Source of the DNA: Sphagnum magellanicum
Lineage: Eukaryota; Streptophyta; Sphagnopsida; Sphagnales; Sphagnaceae
Length of the DNA stretch: 64,000 bases
Direction: 5' to 3'
Assembly: GCA_021904315.1 (NCBI GenBank)
Contig: CM038915.1
Coordinates: forward strand, 930,001 to 994,000
The notes under the pieces were generated by a model. The model saw only the letters and a list, made by a program, of their open reading frames with translations, made no database searches and was not told the origin of the DNA. Numbering within the stretch: position 1 is the first letter of the stretch; each line of letters begins with the position of its first letter. Of the stretch, positions 1 through 12,611 are shown in pieces. Made by a program: the position numbers and the translations under genes.

Positions 1-653
1 TAAAATTAAGCCAAATTTTTCTTAGGGAGAATTGATTTTTTTAGTGTTAATCTAAATAAATAAATTTCAAAAAATTTAGAAAACTTCACTAAGGTAAATT
101 AGCCCATCACCAAACATAGGCCGATCATCAAACACTTATGTAGAGCAACCATTGGCCTATGTTAGAACAAAAAAAATCCTATGGGTGTTGTATTTTTATC
201 CCATTACCTAATGTTTGGTTGAAAAAAAAATGTTCTAGGTTTTCATGTTGGTGATTAGCCACCAAATTTTAGTGTTCGGTATTATGAGTTTAGGTGGGCA
301 AATTTGTAAAAAAATTGAATAGTTTTACATAAAATTAGTTTGGTGATGGGCCATGAGATGATTTTTATTATGCAAGGGGGGGCACATGAGGGATATTTTA
401 AATGTTTGGTTATGGGGAAAAAATAGCCGTTGTTGAAGATCAAAAAGAAAAGAAATCAGCAGTTGCTACAATTGTTGGGGATGAAAAAAAAAAGGAGATA
501 TTGTTGATGGGATTAACAAAAAGAAAGCAATAGCCATTTGGGATGAACAAGGGGAGGAGCTTGCTATTGCTAGGGATCAATAAGATTGCTAAAACATATT
601 CTTCAGGCACCTACTACGACCTGCTAACAACAAAAAGTCACAAGACACAAAAA
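1..653. other. AT-rich sequence without recognisable gene
   Basis: No convincing reading frame, RNA gene or terminal repeat was recognised. The DNA is AT-rich with many A and T runs, like other repeat-derived stretches of the window. It ends at the insertion site of the neighbouring LTR element. Confidence 0.5.
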
Positions 654-658
654 CTACC

Positions 659-1008
659 TGTCATGGCCTAGGATATTTTGGGATACTTTGGGCAATGTCA
701 TGTCCTAGGATATTTTTGGATATTTTTGGCAATATCGTGACTTAGGATATTTTGGGATACTTGGGATACTTTTGGCAATGTCATGTCTTAGGATATTTTG
801 GGATACTTTTGGTAATATCATGGCCTAGGATATTTTGGGATACTTTTGGCAATATCATGGCCTAGGATATTTTGGGACTAGTATGGTTCAGGGTTATAAA
901 AAGAGATAGTCTAGGGAACAACCCTTCAGCAGATCAACACCAGTTGATGGATCAATAAAGCTTGTCTTGTCTTGTAATTCTCCACTTGTTTGTAGTCGGT
1001 TCATAACA
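659..1008 (+). repeat. 5' LTR with internal 37-bp tandem units
   Basis: 350-bp LTR, TG at the start and CA at the end. Its first two thirds consist of about six head-to-tail units of about 37 bp, each with the core TAGGATATTTTGGGATACTT. A TATA-like TTATAAAA lies near 894-901 and an AATAAA signal near 955-960. The LTR ends TCATAACA. Confidence 0.93.
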
Positions 1009-1153
1009 GTTTGATCTACTATTTCTTCTCGTTTGTTTGTTTTGTTGTTTCAGTAAGTAGCTAGAGGTATATTGGGGTGAAACTTGGAAAGATTATAGAA
1101 GACTATAGGACGCTTCTACTCTCAAAGTTTCAAAAGAAAAAGATATGTTTTGG

Positions 1154-1463
1154 GAGAGTTAAGAGCTTTTGAAAACTCTGTGTCAGATTTGGTTTTTTGG
1201 TCATATCTCCTTTGTTTAAGCTTTTCTGGGTCTGTAACTTTATGATTTTATAGATCATATAGGAATATATGTGTGAGAGAAATTTCATGTCATTTGGACT
1301 TGTATTGTGAGAGTTAAAAGCTTTTGAAAACTCTATGTCAGATCTGGTTTTTTGGTCATATCTCCTTTGTTTAAGTTTTTTTGGGTTTGTAACTTTGTGA
1401 TCTTATAGATCATATAGGAATATATGTGTGACAGAAATTTCATGTCATTTGGACTTGTATTGT
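1154..1463 (+). repeat. 155-bp tandem duplication in the retrotransposon leader
   Basis: Two near-identical copies of 155 bp, 1154-1308 and 1309-1463, each beginning GAGAGTTAA and containing GGTCATATCTCCTTTG. They lie between the 5' LTR and the gag region in untranslated leader. Confidence 0.85.
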
Positions 1464-2093
1464 GAGAGATCCAAGCATCTGAAGTTTCAGTCTCAATTTT
1501 TAAGTCAGTTTCTTTTGAAAGTGATATCTCTTTGTGGTCATCATCAATAGGGCTGAAATTTTGAGTAGATATAGAAGACATATATTTTATGTGTCTCCCA
1601 AAATATCAAGGATTTTGGAGTTTTTGAGAGTGAGTTGTAAGTCATTTTGTGTTTAGGTCTTAGTTTGAGGTGGCTTCAAGGAAGTAGCAAGATCTTTCAC
1701 TTTCTGAAGTTAAATGAGCTGAGATTTTGTGAATAGGTAGTAGACATAGTTGCTCATGTTTTACCAAAATTTTAGAACGATCCAAGGTCATATGTGAGCA
1801 GTGTAGCTTTGCAAAATTGCTATGACAGAAGTTTGTTTTGAAAAGACATCAAAGCCAAAGTTTTGAAGTGGAGCAAATACAACTTGGGAGATCTTGAAGG
1901 AAGGAGTTTAAAAATTGGGAAGCGCAAAAGTGTGAGAACTACCACCATGGACAACTCAGACTCAAACATCGATCTCACTCAAATCCTCGCCGCCCTTCAG
2001 CACCTTCAACAAGAAAATGCCATGCTTAGAAATTCGGTGACTCGCCTACAAAATTAGCCACCACCTCCTGCCCCAATACTTCCTGCTCTTGCA

Positions 2094-2615
2094 ATGGTCG
2101 CCCCAAAGCCCAAGATCAGTCTGCCAGAAAAGTTTGATGGAACATGCCTCAAATTTCGAGGCTTTGTTAACCAAGTACGCCTGATCATGCAACTACACCC
2201 CCGTCGTTATTTTGATGACACCACTCGTGTAGGATTCATTGGAACCCTACTCACTGGGACAGCTGCAGCATGGTTTGTTCCCATCCTGGAAACATCATCC
2301 CCTTTCCTACAAGATTTCAACGCCTTTATGGCGGAATTTGAAGCAGTGTTTGGGGACAATGACAAGGCCAGGACTTCAGCCAACAAGTTGCGTCACCTCC
2401 AGCAAGGGACACGTTTGGCCATCGTCTACGCCTCAGAATTCAGGCAGCTTGCTTACGACGTCAATTGGAGAGAAGCTGCTTTGATTGATCAGTTTTGCTG
2501 TGGGCTTCGTGATGATGTTCAAGATCTTTTGTTGACACTCGCAGACCCTTCTTCCTTCAGTGAAGCTATCACCCAGGCAATTCGGTGCGATAATCGTCTG
2601 TTCGAATGTCGCTAG
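2094..2615 (+). pseudogene. gag-like region of the Ty3/gypsy element
   Basis: Retrotransposon gag (capsid) homology: it opens with LPEKFDGTCLKFRGF, a typical Ty3/gypsy gag start, with a conserved AAAWF motif and a C-terminal DQFCCGLRDDV segment. A CCHC zinc knuckle (C-x2-C-x4-H-x4-C, near 2798-2840) follows. Part of the broken element at 659-7086. Confidence 0.85.
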
Positions 2616-2797
2616 GAAAATAAAGTCACTTCCAACGCCCAGCTTTGGAACAGTCGGCCTACTACACTCCCCTTAGTTCTTCAAACAACACCAGTTGCCC
2701 AACCTGCCTCTTTTGGACCTGCTCCGATGCAGATCGACACAGCTAAGTTTAAATCTTTAATAGAAGCCGAAAAACTTCGCCGAAGGACAAACAATCT

Positions 2798-5700
2798 ATG
2801 TCTTTACTGTGGCAACCCAGGGCATATAGCTCGTTAGTGCCCTCAAAAGCTTGTCAAACTTCAAGTCCAAGTTGTGGAAACTCCCCAAGAGTTGGAAAAC
2901 AAGAACATCCTGTCACAATAGGAGCCGTGCGACTAGATCTCACCCAACACCACCTTTGCAAAAGCTCATGTTCCGCTGTTGGTCCCAGTCCCAGTTTCAC
3001 TCAATATGTGGACATCATTCGTATTCCAGAAGACATACCACAAGTGTCAGCTTTGGTGGACTCCGGCGCCACCTCTTCTTTCATCGACCAAACATTTGTT
3101 GTCCAACACAACATCCCTGTGATCAAGAAGTCAACCCCTGTTCCGGTAGAGGTTATTAATGGGAGAACCATTGCTTCTGGTGCAATCACACACGAGACAA
3201 CCCCTCTAGAACTCTGTATCGGCAAGCACACGGAGAAGATTGTTCTCAACATCATCTCCACCCCTCACCATCCCATCATCCTTGGTTTGCTTTGGCTAGA
3301 AGCACACAACCCTATCATTGATTGGCGGTCTAGAACCTTCACCTTCAGCGCACAACGGTGCACCTCTCAAGAACCCCACGCTCAAAAAAACACTTTGTCC
3401 AGTCCTGCCAAGAACCCTGTGGTCAAGAACCCAAAGAGGGTCGGAACCAATTCTAGTTTTCTCAAGTCTGTTATGTCAAGTCCTGTAGTCAAGAACCCCC
3501 AGTTGGTCAGAACTAAACCTTGTCCTATCAAGAACCTTGTTAAGAATCCTACCCAAAAAACCAACCCTGTCCAGATCTTTGTTGATAGAGTTGTCCTTTT
3601 CTATCGGGTTGCTAAGAATCTTCAAGTCTTCGCCATCCATGTCAACACAGCCAACAACACAAACCCCCCATCAGAACCAACACCTGTCAACCTTCCCGAG
3701 AAGTACAAGGACTTTGTTGATGTTTTTGAAAAAATTAATGTTGATCAGCTCCCCGCCCATAGTCCATATGACTGCCCGATTGATCTAGAAAAAGGACACT
3801 CACCACCCTTTGGTCCTATCTATGGCCTATCGGAACTAGAACTCCAAGCCCTGCGTGATTACCTTACTGAAAATCTTGCCAAGGGGTTCATTCAGCATTC
3901 CAAGTCTCCAGCTGGCGCCCCAATTTTGTTTATCAAGAAGAAGGATGGCTCCCTTCGACTCTGTGTGGATTATCGTGGACTCAACAAGATAACCAAAAAG
4001 AATCGATATCCCTTGCCTTTGATTTCAGGTCTCCTGGATCGACTACGTACCGGGAAGATCTTCACCAAGCTTGACCTTCGTGGAGCCTACAACTTACTCA
4101 AGATTCGTCCCGGTGATGAATGGAAGACAGCTTTCCACACACGCTACGGCCATTTCAAATACACGGTCATGCCCTTCGGCCTCACCAATGCACTTGCAGT
4201 CTTTCAGCATCTGATGAATGATATCTTCCGGGATTACATGGACGAATTTGTCTTGGTGTATTTGGATGACATTTTAATCTTTTCCAAGGACCAAGAAATC
4301 CACGACAAACATGTACGATTAGTGCTTGCGACGCTCCGAGAGCATGGTTTATACGCCAAGTTGGAAAAATGTGAATTCGACAAATCTTCAGTGGCGTTCC
4401 TCGGCTACGTGATCTCTCTAGATGGCATTTTCATGGACAAGTCAAAGGTCGAGACCATCCAGTGTTGGGCTACTCCATCCTCGGTCAAGGACGTTCAACG
4501 CTTCCTGGGGTTTGCCAATTTCTATCGTCGGTTTATCAAAGGCTACTCCAAGATCGCAACACCGTTAATAACCCTGACTTGCAAAGACAAGCCCTTCTCG
4601 TGGAACCCAACAGCCCAGGCTACTTTTGATACTCTCAAAATGGCATTCACCTCTGCACCCATCCTGATACATCTTGATCCTGCCAAGCCATTCATTGTGG
4701 AAACGGACGCTTCAGATTTTGCCTTGGGAGCTATTCTATCTCAATTTGGAATAGATGGGTTGCTGCATCCAGTTGCTTTCTATTCACGGAAGTTAACCAG
4801 TGCCGAAATCAACTACCAGGTCTATGATAAGGAACTCCTGGCAATCATCATGGCATTCGAGCAGTGGAGACCGTATCTTGCCGGAGCTCAACATCGAGTC
4901 CAAGTTTTGACAGATCACAAGAATCTCTTTTATTTCACAACTACTCGGACCTTAAATCGTCGCCAGGCACGCTGGTCTATTTTCCTAGCTAATTTCGACT
5001 TTGAGATTCAGTATCAACCCGGCACCCAGCAAGGGAAAGCTGACGCGCTATCTCGTCGTTCAGAATATGAACTTCAAGCGGGGGGATGAAGCCTACTATC
5101 AGCAGAACCAGACTTTACTCAACCCCAAGCAATTTCGAGTTGCAGCAACAATCAGCACTTTCCCAGACTCATACCTTGTCAGGGACATCAAGATGGCAAC
5201 TAAGGAAGACACCTGGGCTACCAACATCAAGAAGGAACTCCAGGAACGACCAAGGAACCCAAATCATGATGACCTGGATTAGTTTGAATAGCAAGATGGA
5301 CTTCTCCTTCGAAATAACCTGATTTATGTACTCGAAGGACCTATACGCCTAAAAATCCTGAGAGAATGTCACGACAACACCCTGGCGGGTCACTTTGGAA
5401 TAGCACGGACTCACGAACTAGTGTCAAGGACTTACTGGTGGCCCAAAATGAACAAGTTGCTACGAGAGTATGTCAAGTCTTGTGATACATGTGATCGATT
5501 CAAGGCTCCCAGACATCGCTCGTTTGGACTCCTACAGCCTCTGTCAATTCCTAGCCGACCTTGGGGATCTATTGCAATGGACTTCATCATGGACCTCCCT
5601 ATTGTCAGAACCAAGAATTCAATAGTGGTTGTGGTCGATCGACTCACCAAAATGGCCCATTTCACCCTTTGTTCCAAGTCAATCATGGCAGAAGAAATAG

Positions 5701-6562
5701 TTCAGTTAATTCTGGACGGGATCGTCTGACTACATGGACTCCCCGAGGAAATTGTGTCCGACAGAGGTCCTCAGTTTGCATCCAAGTTCTGGCATCGTCT
5801 ATTCGAACTTCTTGGAATTAACATTCGGCTATTTTCAGCTTTCCACCCCGAGATAGATGGACAAACCGAAGAAACAAACCAGACACTCGAGCAATACCTT
5901 CGCTGCACTGTGAACTACAAACAGGACGATTGGCTGGACCTACTATCTCAAGCAGAGTTTGCTTATAACAACACAACACATGCATTGACCGGGATCAGTC
6001 CATTTTTTGCCAATTACGGTTTTCATCCCAGGTTCAGCCTTGAAATTCCTGGAGACTCCGTAAACCCCTCGGCTGAAGAAAGGGCCACGAGGCTTGGACA
6101 GGTTCAACAGAACCTTATGGCAGAACTCAAATTAACACAGGAGTGGCAAAAGAAGCAAGCAGACCGTCGACGCAAGGACCATCCAAACTTCAAGGTTGGA
6201 AACAAGGTTTGGCTTCTCAGAAAGAACATTGCTACCACTCGCCCATGTGCCAAGTTGGATTACAAGCGCCTCGGACCATTCAAAATCGCCAAATTGGTTG
6301 GTCTAGTGGCTTGCTAGTTGGAGCTTCCACCCCAGTTCAAAATCCACAATGTTTTCCATGTTTCCCTGCTTGAACCCTATCATGAAAACCCGATCCCAGG
6401 ACGTCATCAAGAACCCCCAGCTCCAATCGAAATTGAAGCCCAAGAAGAGTTTGAAGTTCAGGAGGTCTTGGACTCCAAGAAGATTCGTGGAAAGCTCCTG
6501 TACCTTGTCTTTTGGCGAGGTTATCCTCCTTCTAAAGCTACTTGAGAGCCTGCTAGAAACCT
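2798..6562 (+). pseudogene. pol region: protease, RT, RNase H, integrase, chromodomain
   Basis: Domains in order are an aspartic protease (VDSGATSSF near 3057-3083), reverse transcriptase (RLCVDYRGLNK near 3957-3989; catalytic YLDDILIFS near 4258-4284), RNase H (ETDASDFALG near 4699-4728), integrase with an HHCC zinc finger (about 5370-5500) and a DDE core (MDFIMDLP near 5578-5601; SDRGPQF near 5757-5777), and a chromodomain with YLVFWRGYPP (about 6500-6529). The polyprotein is broken and not expressible as one frame. The chromodomain is expected to steer integration towards marked chromatin, as known for chromoviruses. Confidence 0.92.
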
Positions 6563-6653
6563 AGTTCATGCCCAAGACTTAGTTAATCGGTTTCACCAAC
6601 GATATCCTAACAAACCGGCTCCATCTAGAAGATGTCGCTTGAAGAGAAGATAA

Positions 6654-7086
6654 TGTCATGGCCTAGGATATTTTGGGATACTTTGGGCAATGTCATGTCC
6701 TAGGATATTTTTGGATACTTTTGGCAATATCATGGCTTAGGATATTTTGGGATACTTGGGATACTTTTGGCAATGTCATGTCCTAGGATATTTTTAGATA
6801 CTTTTGGCAATATCATGGCTTAAGATATTTTGGGATACTTGGGATACTTTTGGCAATGTCATGTCTTAGGATATTTTTGGATACTTTTGGCAATATCATG
6901 GCCTAAGATATTTTGGGATACTTTTGGCAATATCATGGCCTAGGATATTTTGGGACTAGTATGGTTCAGGGTTATAAAAGGAAATAGTCCGGGGAACAAC
7001 CTTTCAGCAGATCAACACCAGTTGATGGATCAATAAAGCTTGTCTTGTCTTATAATTCTCCACTTGTTTGTAGTCGTTTCATAACA
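6654..7086 (+). repeat. 3' LTR with expanded internal tandem units
   Basis: 433-bp partner of the 5' LTR, preceded by the purine run GAAGAGAAGA. It holds about eight of the ~37-bp units against about six in the 5' copy, which accounts for the 83-bp length difference. The unique end part matches the 5' LTR at about 95%. Confidence 0.93.
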
Positions 7087-7091
7087 CTACC

Positions 7092-9250
7092 TAGCTTCAA
7101 ACTCCAAAGCCAATTCTAAATGATGCAAATCCCAATACTAACGCAGTGATGATGTTTTTGAGTTCACCTCCAATTCAACCTAAAAAATATTTGGGCAGTG
7201 TGTCAAACAAATATAGCATCTCATGAAGGTTTGCAGCCATAAGCTCTATGCAAACCAATGTGGAAAAATAGTAGTAGCATACCAACAAAAATAGGAATAG
7301 GTAACCACTTTTTCTATCTACCGCATGTGTTTCAATTCCCATTGTCGAATGATCTCATTTGTATCTCCCTCTGACATACATATCCATATTCTCCATTTGG
7401 AAATTGTGAAGACCTACATAGTAGATCTCTATATGTAAAAATAATGGAATGCAATCTCCCTAAACAAAATGGCAATGAACTTCTAATGTGCAAGGTTGCA
7501 CCCAAGTCAAGCGAACTTGCTGCCTTGGTTAATGGTAAAGGACATGATTTGAGAAAAGACCACCCAAACGATAACACATTTAAAGTTCAAGACACAAGGT
7601 TCAACAAAACAAGACTTGTTGAAGGGGATAAGAAGATTGGTGGTGGTGGTGGTGGTGATGGTGGACCTAATACAATACTTCGGCTACTACATCAAAGCAA
7701 CTCAAATAGTAAGCTCATTTTTCAAATTGCCAAGAAACTAACTGTGATAGAATTTGCTACTACCATGAACAAACAAGGTTGAACGTCGAAACAATCCTTA
7801 AGAAAGTGTAATTTTGAAGTCAACAAAATACTGAACAAGTAAACTTAGCAACAATAATCCAGCTACAAAACCTAGGAGATTGCATGTTCATGTGGATAAT
7901 GAAATAAAACATGCTACAACTACATCAACAAAAAAGGAAATCAAGTTTCAAAATGCCACACTATCAAAATCTGTGACAACAATTATAAACAAGAAACAAA
8001 CAAATCACAAGGAATAACAAAATAATGACTTGCAAAAATTGATGATCGAATCATCAACCTAGGAAAATGGAACAATGGAATCTAGATTGAATTTTCCAAC
8101 TGCACTTATAGGACTGTTAGAAAATTTAGTTGTTGTCAAGAACATTGCTAGCATAAAAAGTTCTAGAGTTAATGTTTGTGGCATTGAGGACCTAGAATCT
8201 AATGTGATGCAAAAACTTGGGGTGGACCTAATACATTACCCCAACTACTTATGCGCGGGTGTTTACATAAGTTCACAAACTCAAGTGGTACCTTGAACTA
8301 CGCCACCACCTACACACGTATGAAACACCTAGCATTAAAGATGGTCAAAGGCGATGTACATAATTGAAACACAAAGAAGCATGGGCATTGAAGGAGAGAG
8401 TAGAGTTAGCCATTATAGTTAAAGGAGTTTTACAAAAAAGCGCCTATGAAAGCCTATGAGCGAGAAACAAAAGAGAGCAAGAGTCAAGCGCTTCTGAGTG
8501 TGGAGAGAGGAAAGGGTAGGGGGAATTGGTTTTAGGGTTTTGGAATGGCACCACACAGAAGAGCGGCTACTTAATTAAGGTTTCCTAAACCTTTAAGGTT
8601 TAATAACCAAACATTTGTTTGCCCTTTTGAGGTTTCAATATGAACCATTGATTAAAAAGGATCAATTTTTTCAACATTTGTGATTAATTCAAGAATGTGC
8701 ATGTTTGGTGATAAGGTAGATTTTGACAAGTGTCAATGTAGAATGTTTGTTTATAGGATGTGCATTGTTTGAAGGTAGGGAGGCTTGTTGTTTGATAACT
8801 CTTGATTTTTTTTCAATGAGGCCGAGACCTTCTAGAGCTCATAACTTTTGCATTTTAAGTCCAAATTGGGCGATCTAAAGTGCAATAGGTGTGCCGAGAC
8901 CTCCTCTACAATCCATCATTGGACCTCAGATCCAACCTGAATCTCATGAGATCGCCAAGAGCATCTGTGTTCTTAAGTGTACTATGACCGGCCTCTCTAC
9001 CCTACTTAAAGTTTTGAAACCACCAAATTGAAAATAAAAACGCTTGTTGAAATCATTGATCACTCAATTTTTTTAAATGCTTTTTTTTTCAATCCTTGCT
9101 TTCATTTTTTTGATTTTTTCGTTTAGTTTTCCCTGGTGTATTAGGATTATAATTTATCTCTGTAAAATGGCAGCTTGTTCGAACTTATTGTCAATGAAAT
9201 TTGATGAAAATGAGGATTATGAAATCAATTGATAATTTAAAAATTAGTGG
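7092..9250. other. Repeat-derived spacer, no gene recognised
   Basis: Small open frames occur (for example 7444-7782 and 8075-8296), but none resembles a family I know and none shows splice-site support. The sequence is AT-rich. A degraded repeat lies at 8815-8990. This is probably old transposon sequence plus the upstream region of SNF8. Confidence 0.4.
8815..8990 (-). repeat. Degraded fragment of a dispersed repeat
   Basis: On the minus strand the stretch CCAATTTGGACTTAAAATGC followed by AAAAGTTATGA resembles the inner part of the ~800-bp repeats at 20640-21440 and 34375-35180 (CACCAATTTGGACATCTAAA, then ACAAGTTATGG). The match is short and degraded. Confidence 0.35.
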
Positions 9251-9746
9251 ATGATTAAGAAGTTAATTTGAGATTTAAAAGTCTAAGCGCCATTCTAAGA
9301 ATTTAGTTAAAGCATTTTTTTTTTGAAGTTTTTGATTTTTTAATTGATTTGTTAATAAGCGAGGTAGAAAAAAAAGGAGAAAAAAAGGGAAGAATAATGG
9401 CGAGAGGCCAGGGAAAGATTTGAGGGGACGGAGGGGAAGATTTTGGGTAGGGCGGAGGAATCGTAGGAGGAGTGACGGACGAGTTCCGCTGGCGAAGGCG
9501 AAGTAGAAATTTTCGCTTTCAGAGTTTGCCAACGAAGAGTATTTACGCCGACGATTTGCACACTGGGTCTTGGCGAAAACGAAAGCATAAGTTTTCATGT
9601 GCACGGGCCTTCTGACATCGAGGCTTAGGGTTTGATTGTTTAGAGTATAAGATTATGATTGTAATTGGATCCTCGACTTGTTGTCATTGCATTTGGATCC
9701 TCGAGTGTTTCTGGCAAGGAGGAGATTTTGGCGCAGAGAGATTACG

Positions 9747-12611
9747 ATGAGGAGGCGGCCAGGAATCTCTGGCCTGCAAACAGCTGCGGCTGCACGAGTA
9801 AGTCACGACAGCTTCTTTCCTTCCCAACTGTGTGATTGGTGTGCTTTCTGTGGATTGGGTCTGGAAAAAAGATTGAGCTCTTGAGACAGAATAATTGAGA
9901 AAGAAATACTTGAGGGTTTCATGATTCTGGTTTTTGCAGGACCAGTATCGGTCTCTTGGTGAAAATGTGGCCAAAATACGCACCGACCTGATGAAGGAGC
10001 AGCTTGCAACCTTCAGAAACCAGCTGGAAGAATTTGCTCGCAAGCACAAGGTATGTAGTTTTATTTTGTCTGTCACCTTTGTATTTTTCTGCACTTCTCC
10101 ATTGTTCTTTAGACAGGGAAAGAAGGGGGGAAATAATGTGCATTATGGAAGAAAGAAATAAGAATGCTGCAATAACCAAGAAAAAAAGATAAACAACAAA
10201 AAAAAAAAAAAACGCAAAGCAAAGCATCAAGCAAGCATCACATGCTACGCCAGACTTTGCAGGCATACAACAACAAGACAACATCAGGTTGTTACAGTTG
10301 AATCTTGTGTTGCTAACCCTGGATAGCACCATTCAAACTTCTTCTTCTTCTTCACAACCCTAGGAACAATCACATGATCAAAAGCTGGTGTTGCAATTGT
10401 CATCTTGTTGTTGGGCATACTGATACTGAAGATGGTGTTTTCATTCATGCAGAACGATATAAAGAAGAGTCCTGCATTTAGGGCACAATTTCATAGCATG
10501 TGTGCCAAGTGTGGAGTAGACCCACTTGCCTCCAACAAGGGCTTCTGGGCTGAACTTCTGGGAATTGGAGATTTCTACTATGAATTAGGTTAGTATCTCT
10601 CACTGGAAAATGATTTTCAATTCCCTTTTCATTCTCTTTTCTTATGGTAATTAAAAGGAGTCAGTCTTTTCCTTGCCAACATTAGGCTGGCTTCAATAGG
10701 TTTGAGCTTCTTTTGGACTGCTGCAGTAGTGTACTACTCAATACTCATGGAACAAAACTGTGGCAATGATACGTTATTGTGTTGATTGTGAATAGACGTG
10801 GCAGACTCAGAAGCTTGTTGCAGCTTGAATGAGGATTCATTTGATGTTTTGTTATTAGCATGGTTCTCTGCTAGTGGAACACTCTAGGACTGGATTACAG
10901 GAGATTTGGACCTTGTTTGCAGGCATGAATCCTGTGCTTGAACTGTCAGAGAGTGTCTCAGAGCTGATTCTTTTTCCCTTACAGAAGCAGTTCACAAGTT
11001 ATGCAGGGGTGCAAATAGTGGACATCTGCCTAGCAACCAGGCCTCACAATGGTGGACTTCTTGACTTGGAAGAGCTCCGTGGCCTGCTTGCCAAAAGGCG
11101 CCGGGCTTCCCGTGAACCCATCACAGAAGATGACTGCTTGCGGGCAGTTAGCAAACTCAAGGTAGATAGCTTGTGGCTACTCATCTGATGGCCTGTGTTC
11201 TGGATCCGATCTGTGGCTTAGGCTAACTTGTGCCATCATCCTGATTAATAGCTCAAAACATGTGACGAGGTGTTCACAAAATATCTCAGTTTGCAGTTCA
11301 GAGGAATGTTTGCAAGGTTTTCCAATCTTTGATACCCACATGGGCTGCAAGGTTGATGGAACTTTATGCATGGATGAAGTGCAGACAGAGTAGATTTGAC
11401 ACTGGGTTTCTTTGTTCCTCTATGTGCAGTCCCTGGGTGGTGGCTTTGAAGTGTTTACAGTGGGGCACCGGAAGTTAGTCCGCTCTGTGCCAACAGAACT
11501 GAATAGAGACCACAATCTTATTTTGGAGCTCGCACAGGTAGGCACCAAGACAACATCATGGATTCTGTGATTTTGGCGTTGAGAGATATCACCCATTTCA
11601 GTAGCTGACAGGAAATCCACCTCACTACTCATTTTCTTTATCTTTAGGTTTCACACTGACCTACCTGAGGAATGTTGATTTGCACTAACTATTTCAAGGT
11701 TTAATTGCAGTATTGGAACATGAGCATGTGAGCAGGTTATATGATGTCCTGAGGCTATTGTCATGTGAATGTGCCATTTTCTGCATGATACATTTATGAA
11801 CTGTGATCTCTTGTCAAGGAGTGACATGGATAGTAGCAGAGACATAGGTATATCCCCCAACAGTTGCCAGCTCTACTGTGTTGATATGCAACTTTTCCAT
11901 CATGACTGCTAAAACTTGGGGTTTGGGGTGGTTCAAGGTGCACGGGTATGTCACAGTCCAGGAGGTTGAGAATGAGCTTACCTGGAAGGCTGGCCGTGCA
12001 CTTGATGCCTTGGAGAATCTCATGAGGGTAACCTCATTTCCATATGATTTTGGTTGAATATGGGAGTTAGGGTTCTATGCTGCAGATACACAGATATCTA
12101 CCACCATTGATTGACCAGGGTAGCTGCTGGAGTTGCCCTTTTCTAAACTCTTGCTTATATAAAGTTTGACATTAAGTTCCAACCACTGCTGGGAGCTGAT
12201 GAAGGTCCTGAACATGCAATGTGGCCATTGCTGTGATTCAAACCACTCTTCAGTTTTGCTATTGATTTCTATTTTGCTCTCTCTTCTTTGGGGTTGGGTA
12301 GACTAGTTGTTTACATGCTTGTTGATTGGTTGCTGTTTAGTTGTCACGTTCTGAAACATCTATAACCTTACTATTAGGTCATCTCTCACTTCTATTCAGG
12401 TTGAATCAAATCATAAGTAAGGAGAAATTCTCAGCAATATGAAGATATCTTTTTAGCTGAACTTCATCTTCTTGTTCAATGGAAATAGGAAGGATTGGCT
12501 ATGGTGGATGATGGGCATCCTGATGGGAAGCGGCACTACTGGTTTCCCTGCGTTGGATCAGCTGCTACGGGTACTGAAGCGGTGGAGTCTGTCTTGTCAT
12601 CACCAAATTGA
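9747..12611 (+). CDS. VPS22: ESCRT-II subunit SNF8/VPS22 (EAP30), seven exons
   Basis: Subunit of ESCRT-II, which acts on endosomes in sorting ubiquitinated membrane proteins into multivesicular bodies; SNF8 binds VPS36 and two VPS25 copies. Exons: 9747-9797, 9940-10050, 10453-10588, 11007-11161, 11430-11537, 11938-12027 and 12489-12611. All introns are GT-AG and phases agree, giving 257 aa (Arabidopsis VPS22 is about 250). The start [17 protein letters not shown] is the family N terminus. A helical segment follows ([32 protein letters not shown]), then the signature [17 protein letters not shown] with FYYELG, then two winged-helix domains, the second ending [11 protein letters not shown]. 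The last ~15 residues vary in the family. The longest intron is 461 bp. No defect is seen. The name is certain by resemblance; expression is not shown here. Confidence 0.96.

Larger units (their letters stand above)
659..7086 (+). mobile_element. Ty3/gypsy LTR retrotransposon (chromovirus), full-length but broken
   Basis: The element starts TGTCATGG and ends CATAACA, and is flanked by the same 5 bases, CTACC, at 654-658 and 7087-7091, which marks a simple insertion. Order of parts: 5' LTR, leader, gag, zinc knuckle, protease, reverse transcriptase, RNase H, integrase, chromodomain, purine-rich tract (about 6641-6650), 3' LTR. Protease before RT and integrase after RNase H gives the Ty3/gypsy order, and the terminal chromodomain makes it a chromovirus. 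The frames carry roughly half a dozen interruptions, so it is a fossil. In the unique ~130 bp at the LTR ends I count about 5% difference, which suggests a fairly recent insertion by genome standards. No standard initiator-Met primer site was recognised after the 5' LTR. Confidence 0.95.

Noticed and set aside
1333-1581. 82-codon minus-strand frame
   Set aside because: Inside the retrotransposon leader and its 155-bp duplication; not a gene.
9275-9604. 109-codon minus-strand frame upstream of SNF8
   Set aside because: Lies in the SNF8 promoter and leader, low-complexity Phe/Leu-rich, no similarity seen.
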